From Maritimibacter alkaliphilus (GTDB lineage: Bacteria > Pseudomonadota > Alphaproteobacteria > Rhodobacterales > Rhodobacteraceae): DNA of 64,000 nucleotides. The notes under the pieces were generated by a model. The model was not told the origin of the DNA and did not search any database. It saw nothing but the letters and a program-made list of their open reading frames with translations. How positions within the stretch are numbered: position 1 is the first letter of the stretch; each line of letters starts with the position of its first letter. The stretch lies in the NCBI RefSeq assembly GCF_019801605.1, contig NZ_JAHVIT010000001.1, positions 1,364,001 to 1,428,000 on the forward strand. The letters are read 5' to 3'. Below are positions 1 to 8,166 of the stretch, piece by piece. The position numbers were made by a program, and so were the translations under genes.

Positions 1-184
1 TGAGGGAGAAGAGCTCCCCCGTGCCGCCGGCCACGATCAGGCCGGCCACCGGATAGGAGGAAAGCCAGTCGAGATGCGCGGCGAAAGGCTTGGGCGCAAA
101 GCGGTCCTGATCGTCGAAGGGCGTCACCGGGAAGGACAGCAGCCCGGTGCGGATCGTTTCACGCAGGTCGTTCGGTGCAATCAT
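1..184 (-). CDS. kdgD: 5-dehydro-4-deoxyglucarate dehydratase, N-terminal part (cut by window edge)
   Basis: Only the first 61 codons are present. The translation opens MIAPNDLRETIRTGLLSFPV and continues with a TPFD segment and the GGTGE(L/F)FSL loop typical of KdgD in the DHDPS/NAL superfamily. The enzyme dehydrates and decarboxylates 5-dehydro-4-deoxy-D-glucarate to 2,5-dioxopentanoate (2-oxoglutarate semialdehyde). The catalytic lysine lies outside the window. The gene starts 10 nt after the stop of the dehydrogenase that would consume its product, so the two are almost certainly co-transcribed. Family is well supported by the conserved opening; the truncation is only the window edge. Confidence 0.88.
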   Translation of the reverse strand, partial: MIAPNDLRETIRTGLLSFPVTPFDDQDRFAPKPFAAHLDWLSSYPVAGLIVAGGTGELFSL

Positions 185-194
185 CGTACCGCTC

Positions 195-1724
195 TCACTT
201 CATGTCCGCAGGCAGGATCGAGGCCGGCACGTTCTGGTAGCTCACCGGGCGCAGGAAGCGGCGGATCGACATCGTGCCGACGCTGGTCGCGCCGAAGTTG
301 GTGGAGGCCGGGTACGGACCACCATGGACCATGGCATCGCAGACCTCGACACCGGTCGGGAAGCCGTTGACCAGCACGCGACCGGCCTTGCGTTCCAGCA
401 CCGGCAGCAGGCGGCGGGCGTCGTCGGCGTCCCCATCGTCCATGTGGATCGTCGCAGTCAGCTGGCCCTCGAACCCCTTGGCGAGGCCGACCATCTCGTC
501 GATCGAGTTCACCCGCACCACGAGGCCGAGCGGGCCGAAGACCTCCTCGCCGAGCGCGTGATCCTGCAGGTAGGTCTCGGCGTCGGTTTCATAGAGGTTC
601 GGCAGTGCACCGCGGGTGCCGGCATCCTTGGTCAGCAGCGGGCGCACGGCGTTGCGACCGTCGAAACGGGCCTTGCCGTCGCGATAGGCCTTGGCGATGC
701 CGTCGGTCAGCATGACCTGTTCACCCACCTGATCCAGCGCGACGCGGGCGGCGTTCACGAAGGCATCGCCGGCGGCGCCCTTCTCGACCACGGCGATGCC
801 GGGATTGGTGCAGAACTGGCCCGCGCCCATGGTCAGCGACCCGGCCCAGCCGGCCCCCATTTCGGCAGAGCGGGCCTTGACCGCTTCGGGCATCATGAAC
901 ATCGGGTTGACCGAGCCCAGTTCCCCGAAGAAGGGGATCGGCTCGGGCCGCTGCGCGCAGAGGTCGAAGAGCGCCCGGCCCCCGGCCAGCGAACCGGTGA
1001 AGCCCACGGCCTTGATCAGCGGGTGCTGGACGAGCGCGCTGCCGACCTGGCGGTTGCCGCCCTGGATGAGCGAGAAGACACCGGGGTGCAGCTTGCAGCG
1101 TTCGATGGCGGCGTGGATCGCCTCGGCCACGATCTCGCCGGTGCCGGGATGGGCGGAGTGGCCCTTGACCACAACGGGGCAGCCCGCGGCGAGGGCGGCG
1201 GCGGTGTCGCCCCCGGCGGTGGAGAAGGCCAGCGGGAAGTTCGAGGCGCCGAAAACGGCGACGGGGCCGATCGGGCGCTGCATCAGCTTGATGTCGGGAC
1301 GCGGCAGCGGCTCACGGTCCGGCAGCGCCTTGTCGTGGCGGATGTCGAGGTAGGCGCCGTCGCGGATGTGCTGCGCGAAGAGACGCAGCTGACCGGTGGT
1401 ACGGCCACGCTCGCCCTGCATCCGGGCCACGGGAAGACCGGATTCGCGGTGCCCGATCTCGGTGATCTGCTCGGCGCGGGCTTCCATCTCGTCGGCGATG
1501 GTCTCGAGGAAGATCGCGCGTTCCTCGCGGGTGGAATAGCCGTAGGTCCAGAAGGCCTCTTCCGCGGCTTCGCAGGCGGCATCCACATGGTCCACGGTGC
1601 CGACGGAGAAATCGTGCTGCGGCCCCTCGAAGGGCTCGTTCTTGAAGTGCGACGGGCCCTCGACCCAGTCGCCTGCGATCAGATGCTTGCCGTGCGGTGT
1701 GAAGTGAAGTGCGTTTCCGTCCAT
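195..1724 (-). CDS. 2-oxoglutarate semialdehyde (2,5-dioxovalerate) dehydrogenase
   Basis: This 509-residue aldehyde dehydrogenase has the family length for alpha-ketoglutaric semialdehyde dehydrogenase, which oxidises 2,5-dioxopentanoate to 2-oxoglutarate with NAD(P)+. Visible signatures are the cofactor lysine in VVVKGHS (about K187), GFTGS at 241-245, the general-base glutamate in FGELGSVNP (about E268) and the nucleophile in GQFCTNPG (about C305). The start follows a GGGAGGGG ribosome site. It is the first gene of a leftward operon with kdgD just downstream, giving the last two steps of aldarate breakdown to the TCA cycle. A GntR gene is divergent. The preferred sugar acid cannot be read from the sequence. 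Confidence 0.92.
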   Translation of the reverse strand: MDGNALHFTPHGKHLIAGDWVEGPSHFKNEPFEGPQHDFSVGTVDHVDAACEAAEEAFWTYGYSTREERAIFLETIADEMEARAEQITEIGHRESGLPVARMQGERGRTTGQLRLFAQHIRDGAYLDIRHDKALPDREPLPRPDIKLMQRPIGPVAVFGASNFPLAFSTAGGDTAAALAAGCPVVVKGHSAHPGTGEIVAEAIHAAIERCKLHPGVFSLIQGGNRQVGSALVQHPLIKAVGFTGSLAGGRALFDLCAQRPEPIPFFGELGSVNPMFMMPEAVKARSAEMGAGWAGSLTMGAGQFCTNPGIAVVEKGAAGDAFVNAARVALDQVGEQVMLTDGIAKAYRDGKARFDGRNAVRPLLTKDAGTRGALPNLYETDAETYLQDHALGEEVFGPLGLVVRVNSIDEMVGLAKGFEGQLTATIHMDDGDADDARRLLPVLERKAGRVLVNGFPTGVEVCDAMVHGGPYPASTNFGATSVGTMSIRRFLRPVSYQNVPASILPADMK

Positions 1725-1863
1725 GGTCCCCTCCCGAGAGATGGTATCTTGCGTTTCATGTGCACTAATATTTTAATTCACCCAATCCGTCAACCGGCGG
1801 GGTCACGTTGCGCCGCCCTGCGGCACGGGTTAGCGTATCGGGCGAGCATGAGGGGACAAGGCA

Positions 1864-2559
1864 ATGACAAATCTGGGTTTTCTGGCGCCTGAACGACCTG
1901 CGGGCGGCTCTGCCGCGACCCGTGTCTTCGAGGATTTGCGCCGCCGGATCATCGCGCTGGAGCTTCCGCCGGGCACGCCCTTCCTGCGCGCGGAGCTGGC
2001 GCAGCGCTATGACGTGAGCCAGACGCCGATCCGCGAGGCGATGCAGCGGCTGGAGCAGGAAGGCCTCGTGAAGGTCTATCCGCAGTCCAAGACCGTGGTG
2101 ACCAAGATCGACGTGCCGCAGATCTACGAGGCGCATTTCCTGCGCACGGCGGTGGAGATCGAACTGGTGCGCCGGCTCGCCGAAGAGCCGCCGAAGGAGA
2201 CCTTGGCCCGCGCCCGCTCGCTCCTGCGGATGCAGGACGCGGTGAAAGGCGACCCGGCGCAGATGGCGGTGTTCCAGGAGCTGGACGAGGTCTTTCACCA
2301 GACGCTCTTCGACGGGATCGGACAGGGCGGCATCCACGCCCTGATCCGCGCGCGCTCCGGCCACCTGAACCGCTTGCGGCGGCTCGATCCGCCCTCGGGC
2401 GAGAAGATCGCCTATATCCTGCGGGGCCATGGCGAGATCCTCGACGGGATCGAGGCCCGCGACCCGGCGGCGGCGATGGTCGCCATGCGCGATCACCTCA
2501 GCCGCACGGTGGCACGGGTCGAGGAGCAGCGGGCCGCGCATCCGGATTTCTTCAGCTGA
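1864..2559 (+). CDS. GntR-family (FCD) transcriptional regulator
   Basis: A 231-residue repressor-type protein. The N-terminal winged helix is at about 20-85, with SQTPIREAMQRLEQEGLV as the recognition segment, followed by an all-helical FCD ligand domain to the C-terminus. FCD regulators usually sense organic acids and bind palindromic operators. It is divergent from the semialdehyde dehydrogenase/kdgD operon across about 139 nt, the classical position for a local repressor. It is paralogous to the GntR protein 5 kb downstream: both share PQSKT after the wing, FQELDE(V/L)FHQ, and an ending of the form A(H/Y)PD(F/Y)F(S/G). The ATG is preceded by GAGGGGACAAGG. Confidence 0.92.
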   Translation: MTNLGFLAPERPAGGSAATRVFEDLRRRIIALELPPGTPFLRAELAQRYDVSQTPIREAMQRLEQEGLVKVYPQSKTVVTKIDVPQIYEAHFLRTAVEIELVRRLAEEPPKETLARARSLLRMQDAVKGDPAQMAVFQELDEVFHQTLFDGIGQGGIHALIRARSGHLNRLRRLDPPSGEKIAYILRGHGEILDGIEARDPAAAMVAMRDHLSRTVARVEEQRAAHPDFFS

Positions 2560-2672
2560 GGCTGCGGCGCCCGGCAGGGCGCAGCGGTCCACCGGGATAA
2601 CAGGAAAGATGAAACGGCAGGGCGCACCCGCCCTGCCCTTTGTCTGCCAATCGGTCCTGTGCGGGATCCGAT

Positions 2673-3443
2673 TTACGGCTTGAGCCGCGACACCAGACCG
2701 TCCATCTCGCGCGCCAGCAGCCAGGCGTCACCCGCGATGGCCACGAATTCGATACCATCGTCGAAGAACTTGCGCGCCACCGCCTCGCCGTAGCCGAGGA
2801 TGCCGGCGGCCTTGCCGCCTGCGTGGATCGCCGCGACCGCCTCCTTGATCAGCGCCTGCACCGGCTCGGCCCCCACCTGCCCGGCATAGCCCATGGCCGC
2901 CGACAGGTCGCCCGGCCCGATGAAGATCGCATCCACGCCGGGCACGGCGGCGATCTCGGGGATATTGGCGACGGCCTCGGGGGTTTCGACCTGCACGATC
3001 ACGCAGATCTCGTCGGCGTAGCGTGTCAGGTAGTCGCCCTGCCGCGCGTAGTCGTTGGCGCGGATCGTGGCCGAGATACCCCGCACGCCATGGGGCGGGT
3101 AGCGCGTCCAGCTGACCGCGCGGGCGGCGTCCTCGGCGGTCTGGATCATCGGGAACATGATATTGCGCGCCCCGATGTCGAGCAGCCGCTTGGTCATGGT
3201 CTGATCCGAGGACGGCGGGCGCACGATGACCTCGGCGGTGGAGGTGCCGGCAGCCCCCCGGGCGGCGCGCAGCTGATCGGTGATCTGGCTCAGGTCGTTG
3301 GGCGCGTGCTCCATGTCCACCAGCAGCCAGTCCACGCCCGATCCCGACGCGATCTCGGTCACAGTGGACGAACAGAGCGACAGCCAGATCCCGGGCAGGC
3401 GCGCCCCCGGTTTCAGTACTCCCTTGAGCGGTTGCGACGGCAT
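2673..3443 (-). CDS. HpcH/HpaI-family class II aldolase (2-keto-3-deoxy sugar-acid type)
   Basis: A 256-residue protein with the family's length and metal-site motifs: LLVDMEHAPND, VIVRPP, IVQVETPEAV (metal Glu) and IFIGPGDLSAAMG (metal Asp). Members perform reversible retro-aldol cleavage of 2-keto-3-deoxy acids (such as KDR, 5-keto-4-deoxyglucarate or HKHD) to pyruvate plus an aldehyde, using a divalent metal. A strong GGAGGAGA ribosome site precedes the start. It is divergent from the arabinonate-type dehydratase, and the shared 139-nt promoter region holds a palindrome also found upstream of the UxaA gene. It probably offers an aldolytic branch beside the oxidative route. Exact substrate unknown. 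Confidence 0.86.
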   Translation of the reverse strand: MPSQPLKGVLKPGARLPGIWLSLCSSTVTEIASGSGVDWLLVDMEHAPNDLSQITDQLRAARGAAGTSTAEVIVRPPSSDQTMTKRLLDIGARNIMFPMIQTAEDAARAVSWTRYPPHGVRGISATIRANDYARQGDYLTRYADEICVIVQVETPEAVANIPEIAAVPGVDAIFIGPGDLSAAMGYAGQVGAEPVQALIKEAVAAIHAGGKAAGILGYGEAVARKFFDDGIEFVAIAGDAWLLAREMDGLVSRLKP

Positions 3444-3495
3444 CTGCGGTTCTCCTCCAATTCAGGTCGGGGCAGATCGCCCCTCGACAATCCAC

Positions 3496-3515
3496 CTGAT
3501 ACGGTAATATATCAG
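3496..3515. promoter_or_regulatory. Candidate GntR/FCD operator, CTGATA-N8-TATCAG
   Basis: A perfect 6+6 inverted repeat with an 8-nt spacer lies between the divergent aldolase and dehydratase starts. Its right half, including TAATATATCAG, recurs upstream of the UxaA/GarD gene next to the second GntR gene. That pairing suggests both promoters answer to that regulator. This is inference from sequence only. Confidence 0.5.
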
Positions 3516-3582
3516 TTCGGGCAAGCACCGAGTCGCCGGTCCCGGACCGGCCCCCGCCAGCAGGCGAAAGAGGGAGGAATTC

Positions 3583-5322
3583 ATGGGCGATACCCGCAAA
3601 ACCCCGGCTGATCTGCGCTCCGCGCGCTGGTTCGCGCCGGATGACCTGCGCAGCTTCGGACACCGCAGCCGCATGATGCAGATGGGCCTCGCGCCCGAGG
3701 ACTGGGAAGGCAAGCCGATCATCGGCATCCTGAACACATGGTCCGAGATGAACCCCTGCCACCTGCACTTCCGCCAGCGGGCGGAAGAGGTGAAGAAGGG
3801 CGTGGCCCAGGCCGGTGGCCTCGCGGTCGAGATCCCGACGATCTCCATCGACGAGAGCTTCACCAAGCCGACCTCGATGCTCTACCGCAACATGATCGCC
3901 ATGGAGACGGAAGAGACGATCCGCTCCCACCCGCTTGACGGCGTGGTGCTGATGGGCGGCTGCGACAAGTCCACCCCCGGCCTGACCATGGGCGCGATCA
4001 CCGCGGGCGTGCCCTTCATCTACCTGCCCGCCGGGCCCATGCTGCGCGGCAACTATGCGGGCAAGATCCTCGGCTCCGGCTCCGACGCGTGGAAATTCTG
4101 GGATGAACGCCGCGCGGGCAATATCTCGGACCAGGAATGGCTGGGCGTCGAGGGCGGCATCGCCCGCTCCTACGGCCACTGCATGACCATGGGCACAGCC
4201 TCCACCATGACCGCAATCGCGGAATCCATGGGCCTCTGCCTGCCCGGCGCCTCCTCGATCCCGGCGGCGGATGCGGGGCACAAGCGGATGTCGGCGGCCT
4301 GTGGACGGCGTGCGGTCGAAATGGTCTGGGAAGACCTGACCCCCGAGAAGATCATCACCCCCGAGGCGGTGAAGAACGCCGCCGTCGTCGCCATGGCGAC
4401 CGGCTGTTCCACCAACGCCGTCGTCCACCTGCTGGCCATGGCGCGCCGCGCCGGCGTGGCGCTGACGCTCGACGACCTCGACGCGCTCGGCCGCTCCACG
4501 CCGCTGATCGCCAACATCCGCCCGCTCGGCGATACCTACCTGATGGAAGACTTCTTCTATGCAGGTGGCCTGCGCGCGCTGATGAACCAGTTGGGCGACA
4601 AGCTCGACCGCACCGCGATCACCGTCACCGGCAAATCGCTGGACGAGGGCATCAAGGACGCGGTGGTCTACAATGACGACGTGATCCGCCCGCTCGACAA
4701 CCCGGTCTACCACGAGGGCTCGCTCGCCGTGCTGCGCGGCAACCTCTGCCCCGACGGCGCGGTGATCAAGCCCGCCGCCTGCAATCCCAAGTACTACCAG
4801 CACGAGGGCCCGGCACTGGTCTTCGACAGCTACCCCGAGATGAAGAAGGCGATCGACGACGAGGACCTCGAGGTCACGCCGGATCACGTGCTGGTCCTGC
4901 GCAACGCAGGTCCCCAGGGCGGTCCCGGCTTCCCGGAATGGGGCATGCTGCCGATCCCCAAGGCGCTGATCAAGCAGGGCCACCGCGACATGCTGCGGAT
5001 CTCGGACGCGCGGATGTCCGGCACCTCCTATGGGGCCTGCGTCCTGCACGTGGCGCCCGAAAGCTTCATCGGCGGCCCGCTGGCGCTGCTCAAGACCGGC
5101 GACATCGTACGCCTCGACCTCGAGAACCGCTCCCTCGACATGCTGATCAGCGACGAGGAACTTGCCGCGCGCAAGGCGGCCTGGGTCGCCCCTGCCCCGC
5201 GCTATGACCGTGGCTATGGCTACATGTTCCAGCGCCACGTCGGTCAGGCCAACGAGGGCTGCGACTTCGACTACCTGACCCACGACTTCGGCGCCAAGGC
5301 GCCCGAGCCCGACATCTTCTAA
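3583..5322 (+). CDS. IlvD/Edd-family dehydratase, L-arabinonate dehydratase type
   Basis: A 579-residue [2Fe-2S] dehydratase that removes water from an aldonate to give a 2-keto-3-deoxy aldonate. The cluster cysteines are C59 (NPCHL), C127 (GGCDKSTPG) and C200 (SYGHC). D128 and K129 (the carbamylated metal lysine in relatives) and a catalytic serine near residue 479 (RMSGTS) are also present. These positions match from memory the structurally studied Rhizobium L-arabinonate dehydratase, so this subfamily is favoured over DHAD or phosphogluconate dehydratase. GAGGGAGGA precedes the ATG. It leads an operon with a DHDPS-family enzyme 10 nt downstream. D-xylonate, D-fuconate or L-arabinonate all remain possible substrates. 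Confidence 0.88.
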   Translation: MGDTRKTPADLRSARWFAPDDLRSFGHRSRMMQMGLAPEDWEGKPIIGILNTWSEMNPCHLHFRQRAEEVKKGVAQAGGLAVEIPTISIDESFTKPTSMLYRNMIAMETEETIRSHPLDGVVLMGGCDKSTPGLTMGAITAGVPFIYLPAGPMLRGNYAGKILGSGSDAWKFWDERRAGNISDQEWLGVEGGIARSYGHCMTMGTASTMTAIAESMGLCLPGASSIPAADAGHKRMSAACGRRAVEMVWEDLTPEKIITPEAVKNAAVVAMATGCSTNAVVHLLAMARRAGVALTLDDLDALGRSTPLIANIRPLGDTYLMEDFFYAGGLRALMNQLGDKLDRTAITVTGKSLDEGIKDAVVYNDDVIRPLDNPVYHEGSLAVLRGNLCPDGAVIKPAACNPKYYQHEGPALVFDSYPEMKKAIDDEDLEVTPDHVLVLRNAGPQGGPGFPEWGMLPIPKALIKQGHRDMLRISDARMSGTSYGACVLHVAPESFIGGPLALLKTGDIVRLDLENRSLDMLISDEELAARKAAWVAPAPRYDRGYGYMFQRHVGQANEGCDFDYLTHDFGAKAPEPDIF

Positions 5323-5332
5323 GGAGCAGATC

Positions 5333-6247
5333 ATGACCCACGACCTGCAAACTGCCCTGCGCGGCATCTCCGGCATCCTCGTGACGCCCTATGACGACAA
5401 GGGCGAGATCGCGCCCGCCAAGCTGGCCCCGATCCTCGACCGCGTGGTTGCGGCCGGTGTCCACCTGCCCGTGGTGAACGGCAACACCGGCGAATTCTAC
5501 GCGCTCACCACCGACGAGGCCTGCACCATGGTGCGCGAGGTGGCCGCCCTTCTCGACAACCGTACCCCGCTGCTGGCCGGCGTCGGGCGCGGCATCCGCG
5601 ATGCCTGCCGACTGGCGAAAGAAAGCGCCGAGGCCGGGGCCGCCGCGCTGATGATCCACCAGCCGCCCGATCCCTTCGTCTCGCCCCGCGGGACCGAGGA
5701 GTACATCAAGGCCGTGCGCGAGGCCTCCGGCGGGCTGCCGGTGATGCTCTACCTGCGCAACGACGCCATGGGCGCCGCCGGCATCGCCCGGCTCTGCGAG
5801 ATCGAGGGCGTGCAGGGCGTCAAATGGGCCACGCCCAACCCGATGATGCTGGCGCGCTGCATCGACATCTGCCCCGACCACATCGTCTGGGTCGGCGGCC
5901 TGGCGGAGGTCTGGGCCCCGCCGCTCTACGCGGTCGGCGCACGCGGCTTCACCTCCGGCCTGATCAACGTCTGGCCGGAACGCTCCATGGCGATCCACGC
6001 CGCGCTGGAGGCCAGCGACTATGCGCTCGCCAACCGGCTCATCTCCGAGATGCGAGTCTTCGAGGACATCCGCGCGGAAGAGCTGAACGGCACCAACGTG
6101 ACGGGCGTGAAGGCCGCTCTGATCGCGCAGGGCCACGACTGCGGCCCGACCCGGCCGCCTTCGGCCTGGCCGCTGACGGAGAAGCAGCAGACGGCGCTCG
6201 ACGCCTTCATGAAAGCCAACGGTCTGGCAAAGGGAGAGGCCGCATGA
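5333..6247 (+). CDS. DHDPS/NAL-family enzyme, probable 2-keto-3-deoxy-L-arabinonate dehydratase or aldolase
   Basis: A 304-residue (beta/alpha)8 Schiff-base enzyme. It has the pyruvate-binding loop NGNTGEFYALT (about 50-60), the tyrosine in MLYLRN (about Y140) and the Schiff-base lysine in GVKWATPNP (about K164). In L-arabinose pathways such proteins dehydrate 2-keto-3-deoxy-L-arabinonate to 2-oxoglutarate semialdehyde; relatives instead cleave it to pyruvate and glycolaldehyde. Position directly behind an arabinonate-type dehydratase, in a region that also encodes a semialdehyde dehydrogenase, favours the dehydratase. AAGGAG precedes the start. The stop overlaps the next start by 4 nt (ATGA). 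Confidence 0.82.
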   Translation: MTHDLQTALRGISGILVTPYDDKGEIAPAKLAPILDRVVAAGVHLPVVNGNTGEFYALTTDEACTMVREVAALLDNRTPLLAGVGRGIRDACRLAKESAEAGAAALMIHQPPDPFVSPRGTEEYIKAVREASGGLPVMLYLRNDAMGAAGIARLCEIEGVQGVKWATPNPMMLARCIDICPDHIVWVGGLAEVWAPPLYAVGARGFTSGLINVWPERSMAIHAALEASDYALANRLISEMRVFEDIRAEELNGTNVTGVKAALIAQGHDCGPTRPPSAWPLTEKQQTALDAFMKANGLAKGEAA

Positions 6248-6954
6248 ACCCGCAAACCAAGGAAAAACTGATGCAGGTCTCGGTGGCGACGCTGGCCACC
6301 GCGCTCTACAAGCGCGGGTTGCGCAGCCAGGTGATCCAGGGCGTCCACCCGGTGGGGCCCAAGGGCCGCAACATGGTCGGCCCCGCCTTTACCCTGCGCT
6401 ACATGCCCGCCCGGGAGGACCGCAACCAGCTGGTCGAATTCCGCAACCCCGAGCATCCGCAGCGCGTCGCCATCGAGACCTGCCCCGAGGGCCATGTCTT
6501 CGTGATGGACAGCCGCAAGGACCCCCGGGCGGCCTCGGCGGGCGACATCCTGCTGACCCGGCTGATGATGCGCGGCGGCGCCGGTGTCGTCACCGACGGC
6601 GGGTTGCGCGATGCCGCCACGATCGCCCAGCTGGACATGCCCTGCTACCATCAGCGCCCCTCCAGTCCCACGAACCTGACGCTGCACGAGGCGATCGAGA
6701 TCAACGTGCCCATCGGTTGCGGTGACGCCCCGGTCTTCCCCGGCGACATCATCGTGGGCGACGACGACTGCGTCATCGTGATCCCTGCGCATCTCGCCGA
6801 GGAAGTGGCCGACGAGGCTACCGAGATGACCGCCTACGAGGATTTCGTGGTGGAGCAGGTCAAGGAGGGCGCCGCGATCATCGGCCTCTATCCCGGCACC
6901 AAGCAGGAGAACCTCGACAAGTTCGCCGCCTGGCGCAAGGCCAACAACCGCTGA
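6244..6954 (+). CDS. RraA-like protein (HMG/oxaloacetate aldolase superfamily)
   Basis: The start overlaps the previous stop (ATGA), giving 236 residues. Signatures are GGAGVVTDGGLRD, with the Arg-Asp pair used for metal-linked substrate binding, and PGDIIVGDDDCVIVIP near the C-terminus. The fold is shared by RNase E regulator RraA and by 4-hydroxy-4-methyl-2-oxoglutarate or oxaloacetate decarboxylating aldolases. In a sugar-acid operon a metabolic role on a 2-oxo acid is far more likely than RNase regulation, though automatic pipelines often name it RraA. Its exact reaction cannot be told from the sequence. Confidence 0.8.
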   Translation: MNPQTKEKLMQVSVATLATALYKRGLRSQVIQGVHPVGPKGRNMVGPAFTLRYMPAREDRNQLVEFRNPEHPQRVAIETCPEGHVFVMDSRKDPRAASAGDILLTRLMMRGGAGVVTDGGLRDAATIAQLDMPCYHQRPSSPTNLTLHEAIEINVPIGCGDAPVFPGDIIVGDDDCVIVIPAHLAEEVADEATEMTAYEDFVVEQVKEGAAIIGLYPGTKQENLDKFAAWRKANNR

Positions 6955-7292
6955 GCATCTTTCGCTCCGAAATATCCTTGGGGGGTGTCGCGCAGCGACA
7001 GGGGGGCAGACAGCCCCCCTTCTTCGTTCTCCTACCAGCGCCTCAGCTCCCCCCCCGGAACACCAAGAATTTTAAGAAAAATTCTTGGGAAAAGTCTTGT
7101 TTCAAGACTTTTCGGCGCCGCTCTCAGCCACACCGCAGTCCACTTCCGCCGCCCCCCGGAAAATTCGAATTTTCCGGACCGGATTTTTCGAAAAATCCGA
7201 AGCGCGCCTCCTGCGGGGGCGCGTCGGGGGCTCTGCCCCCGGGCGCCGCGATGCGGCGCCTCCCCCGGAGGTATTTGGGGAAAGATGAAGGA
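6955..7292. repeat. Intergenic array of perfect hairpins between convergent genes
   Basis: This 338-nt gap holds no gene. It contains successive perfect inverted repeats: arms 7063-7073/7078-7088 (11 bp), 7089-7099/7103-7113 (11 bp), a loopless 22-nt palindrome 7156-7177, a 20-nt palindrome 7180-7199, a G5C/GC5 stem 7226-7240 and an 8-bp GC stem 7242-7260. Both borders carry inverted copies of a CATCTTTC...AAATA motif (about 6956 and 7270-7288). It is probably a bidirectional terminator built from a mobile-type intergenic palindrome. I recall similar hairpin clusters in Rhodobacteraceae genomes but cannot name a family. Confidence 0.75.
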
Positions 7293-8069
7293 TCAGCCGA
7301 AATAATCCGGGTAGGCCGCGCGCTTCTCCGATATCCGGTCCACCGTGCGTTGAAGGTGGGCCCGCAGCGCCGTGGTGGCCGCGCTCACGTCCCCGGCCGC
7401 GATCCCGTCGAGAATGTCGGCGTGGCCGCCGAGCACCGCGTCCATGCGCACCGGTCCCGTATCCGTGGGCGCGCCGTCATCGGGCAGGAAGATGCGCCGC
7501 AGCCGGTCGAGGTGACCGGCGCGGGAGCGCATGACCCGCTGGCTCTGCTCGTGCCCCGCTGCGGCGAAAAGCGCCTGGTGGAAAAGCTCGTCGAGTTCCT
7601 GGAAGGTCGGCACGGCGGCAGCATCCCCGGCCAGGCTCTCCTGCAGCGCGTGGATCGAGCGCAGCCGCGCCAGATCGGCGTCGGAGATCCCCTCGGAGGC
7701 CAGCTGGCGCACCACTTCCGTCTCCAGCGCCAGCCGCAGGAACTGCGCCTCGCGCACCTGCGGCACGTCGATCGGCGCGACCAGCGTCTTGGACTGCGGG
7801 AAGATCCGCACCAGGCCCTCCTCGGCCAGCTGTTGCAGCGCGTCGCGCAGCGGCGTCAGGCTGACCCCGAAGGTCTTGGCAAGCTCCGCCCGGGGCAGCG
7901 AGGTGCCCGGCGGCAGGTCCAGCCGCACGATCCGCGTCCGCAGCACCTCGTAGACGGTGCGTCCCGCGGGCCCGCCCTCGAAGAGCCCCGCCCCCGTGTC
8001 CGAGAGCCCGAAGCTTTCCGCAAGCCCGCTGGTGCTGCGGCTCATCGCCGATCCGATCAATTCCTGCAT
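7293..8069 (-). CDS. GntR-family (FCD) transcriptional regulator, paralogue of the first
   Basis: A 258-residue protein with a winged helix at about 35-100 (GVSLTPLRDALQQLAEEGLV) and a helical FCD domain. It has an N-terminal extension of roughly 25 residues compared with its paralogue; an internal ATG eight codons in would shorten it. AAAGGCGG lies before the chosen ATG. It is divergent from the UxaA/GarD-type gene with a CTGATA...TATCAG palindrome between them, and the same element sits in the aldolase/dehydratase promoter. It is therefore the likely repressor of both units, with a sugar acid or 2-keto-3-deoxy acid as probable inducer. Confidence 0.9.
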   Translation of the reverse strand: MQELIGSAMSRSTSGLAESFGLSDTGAGLFEGGPAGRTVYEVLRTRIVRLDLPPGTSLPRAELAKTFGVSLTPLRDALQQLAEEGLVRIFPQSKTLVAPIDVPQVREAQFLRLALETEVVRQLASEGISDADLARLRSIHALQESLAGDAAAVPTFQELDELFHQALFAAAGHEQSQRVMRSRAGHLDRLRRIFLPDDGAPTDTGPVRMDAVLGGHADILDGIAAGDVSAATTALRAHLQRTVDRISEKRAAYPDYFG

Positions 8070-8087
8070 TGCCGCCTTTCCGACTGA

Positions 8088-8108
8088 CTGATAGATCTAA
8101 TATATCAG
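8088..8108. promoter_or_regulatory. Candidate GntR/FCD operator, CTGATA-N9-TATCAG
   Basis: A 6+6 inverted repeat with a 9-nt spacer lies 19 nt upstream of the second GntR start and 58 nt upstream of the divergent dehydratase start. It shares the 11-mer TAATATATCAG with the site at 3505-3515. The spacer differs by one base between the two, so true contact positions are uncertain. Confidence 0.5.
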
Positions 8109-8166
8109 ATGGGCAGCCCCTGTCGATTCCCTTGTCGACAGCCACGCCACCCAGAGGGAGGACACC

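Noticed and set aside
147-1892. Long plus-strand open frame (581 codons) opposite the semialdehyde dehydrogenase gene
   Set aside because: Antisense shadow of a well-conserved gene; composition rich in Arg/Gly/His/Asp as expected from high-GC codon mirroring, with no family resemblance.
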